Of a DNA stretch of 64,000 bases, positions 63,650 to 64,000 are shown piece by piece. A program made the translations under genes and the position numbers. The notes beneath the pieces are model-generated. The model was not told the DNA's origin and ran no database searches. It saw only the letters and a program-made list of their open reading frames with translations. This DNA comes from Coriobacteriaceae bacterium (GTDB lineage: Bacteria > Actinomycetota > Coriobacteriia > Coriobacteriales > Coriobacteriaceae), in assembly GCA_025993015.1 (NCBI GenBank), contig DAJPFV010000001.1, positions 1,550,001-1,614,000 on the forward strand. Direction: 5' to 3'. Position 1 is the stretch's first letter; each line of letters starts with the position of its first letter.

Positions 63650-64000
63650 ATGGCGTTGCTAGTAGGACTGGACGTAGGGTCGACGACGACCAAAGTTTAC
63701 GCGATGCACGAGGATATGACCGAGGCGTGGTGGGGATATCGCCGCCACGGGGCGTGTCAGACAGCGAGCGTGCGCGCCATGCTCGGCGAGCTCGCCGAGC
63801 GCTTTCCCCATGAGTCGCTGCGCGTTGCGGTGACCGGCTCGGGTGCGCGCGATATCGCGACCGCGCTGGGCGCCTCGTACGTTCAGGAGGTGGTCGCCAA
63901 CGCGCTCGCGATCAGCAGGTTCTATCCGCAGACGCGCTGCGCCATCGAGCTGGGCGGCCAAGACGCCAAGATGATCTTCTTCCGCACCAACGATAAGGGA
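63650..64000 (+). CDS. 2-hydroxyacyl-CoA dehydratase activase-like protein, 3' end outside window
   Basis: 117 residues are visible from ATG 63650. They start directly with the ASKHA phosphate loop LLVGLDVGSTTTKVYAM and continue with AVTGSGARDIA and ELGGQDAKMIF, matching the first domain of the 1593-residue protein at 2326 but without its Ala-rich leader. It is preceded by a palindromic operator. How much of the fusion it shares cannot be seen. Confidence 0.85.
   Translation, partial: MALLVGLDVGSTTTKVYAMHEDMTEAWWGYRRHGACQTASVRAMLGELAERFPHESLRVAVTGSGARDIATALGASYVQEVVANALAISRFYPQTRCAIELGGQDAKMIFFRTNDKG

Overview
The window looks like a chromosomal segment from a high-G+C gut actinobacterium of the class Coriobacteriia, most like Collinsella. 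This is inference from protein style: a giant fused CoA-dehydratase activase, a DUF6020 membrane protein, an argCJBD operon, fused EcfA ATPases, frequent GTG starts, and dense intergenic REP-like repeats built around a GGGACAG core. Most of it is ordinary housekeeping on the plus strand, broken by mobile or acquired patches.

Region by region. 1-7.1 kb: a HAD phosphatase tail, a repeat-rich gap carrying a candidate type I toxin with an antisense RNA, then a TetR regulator in an operon with a 1593-aa 2-hydroxyacyl-CoA dehydratase activase/subunit fusion. 7.4-12.4 kb: an A+T-rich island with a divergent LysR regulator, two tiny Cys-rich peptides, a radical SAM/SPASM maturase, an ABC exporter and a CPBP-like membrane protein. 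It reads as a RiPP (ranthipeptide/sactipeptide-like) biosynthesis cluster and is the most interesting system here. It is bounded on its right by a decayed second copy of the activase 3' end. 12.7-14.2 kb: a frameshifted IS110 element. 14.4-28.9 kb: membrane proteins (DUF389, OPT, YitT, DUF6020, DUF4013-like), coaX, a dCMP deaminase, a NifU-like protein, lgt, yebC and an AmaP-DUF2273-Asp23 envelope-stress operon. 29-33.7 kb: an M20 peptidase and a YtcJ-like amidohydrolase whose 3' end is duplicated around an IS3 fragment. 33.8-36.3 kb: groES-groEL, bracketed by two very long nested hairpins. 36.5-40 kb: an FMN riboswitch controlling ribU, a fused ecfAA and ecfT (riboflavin uptake). 41-46.1 kb: argC-J-B-D behind an ArgR-type operator. 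46.2-46.8 kb: a MITE-like element, tRNA 3'-end repeats and tRNA-Val. 47-59 kb: asnB, murE, HAD, murI, rph, rdgB, dtd, veg, ispE, tRNA-Pro, tatA, greA and lysS. 59.2-60.8 kb: an intact IS110/IS1111-type element inserted between GGGAC repeats. 60.9-64 kb: a ThrE-like exporter, a DUF2798 protein and the start of a second activase gene behind a perfect palindromic operator.

Functional links: the RiPP genes are tightly spaced or overlapping and divergent from their likely LysR regulator. ECF module genes overlap by 1-4 nt under one riboswitch. The arg genes share one operator. Cell-wall genes (murE, murI) sit near nucleotide and tRNA quality-control genes (rph, rdgB, dtd) in an order that suggests co-expression. 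Several structures (a 76-bp duplication causing a frameshift, a 471-bp identical duplication, a frameshifted transposase) are recent events or possible assembly errors.
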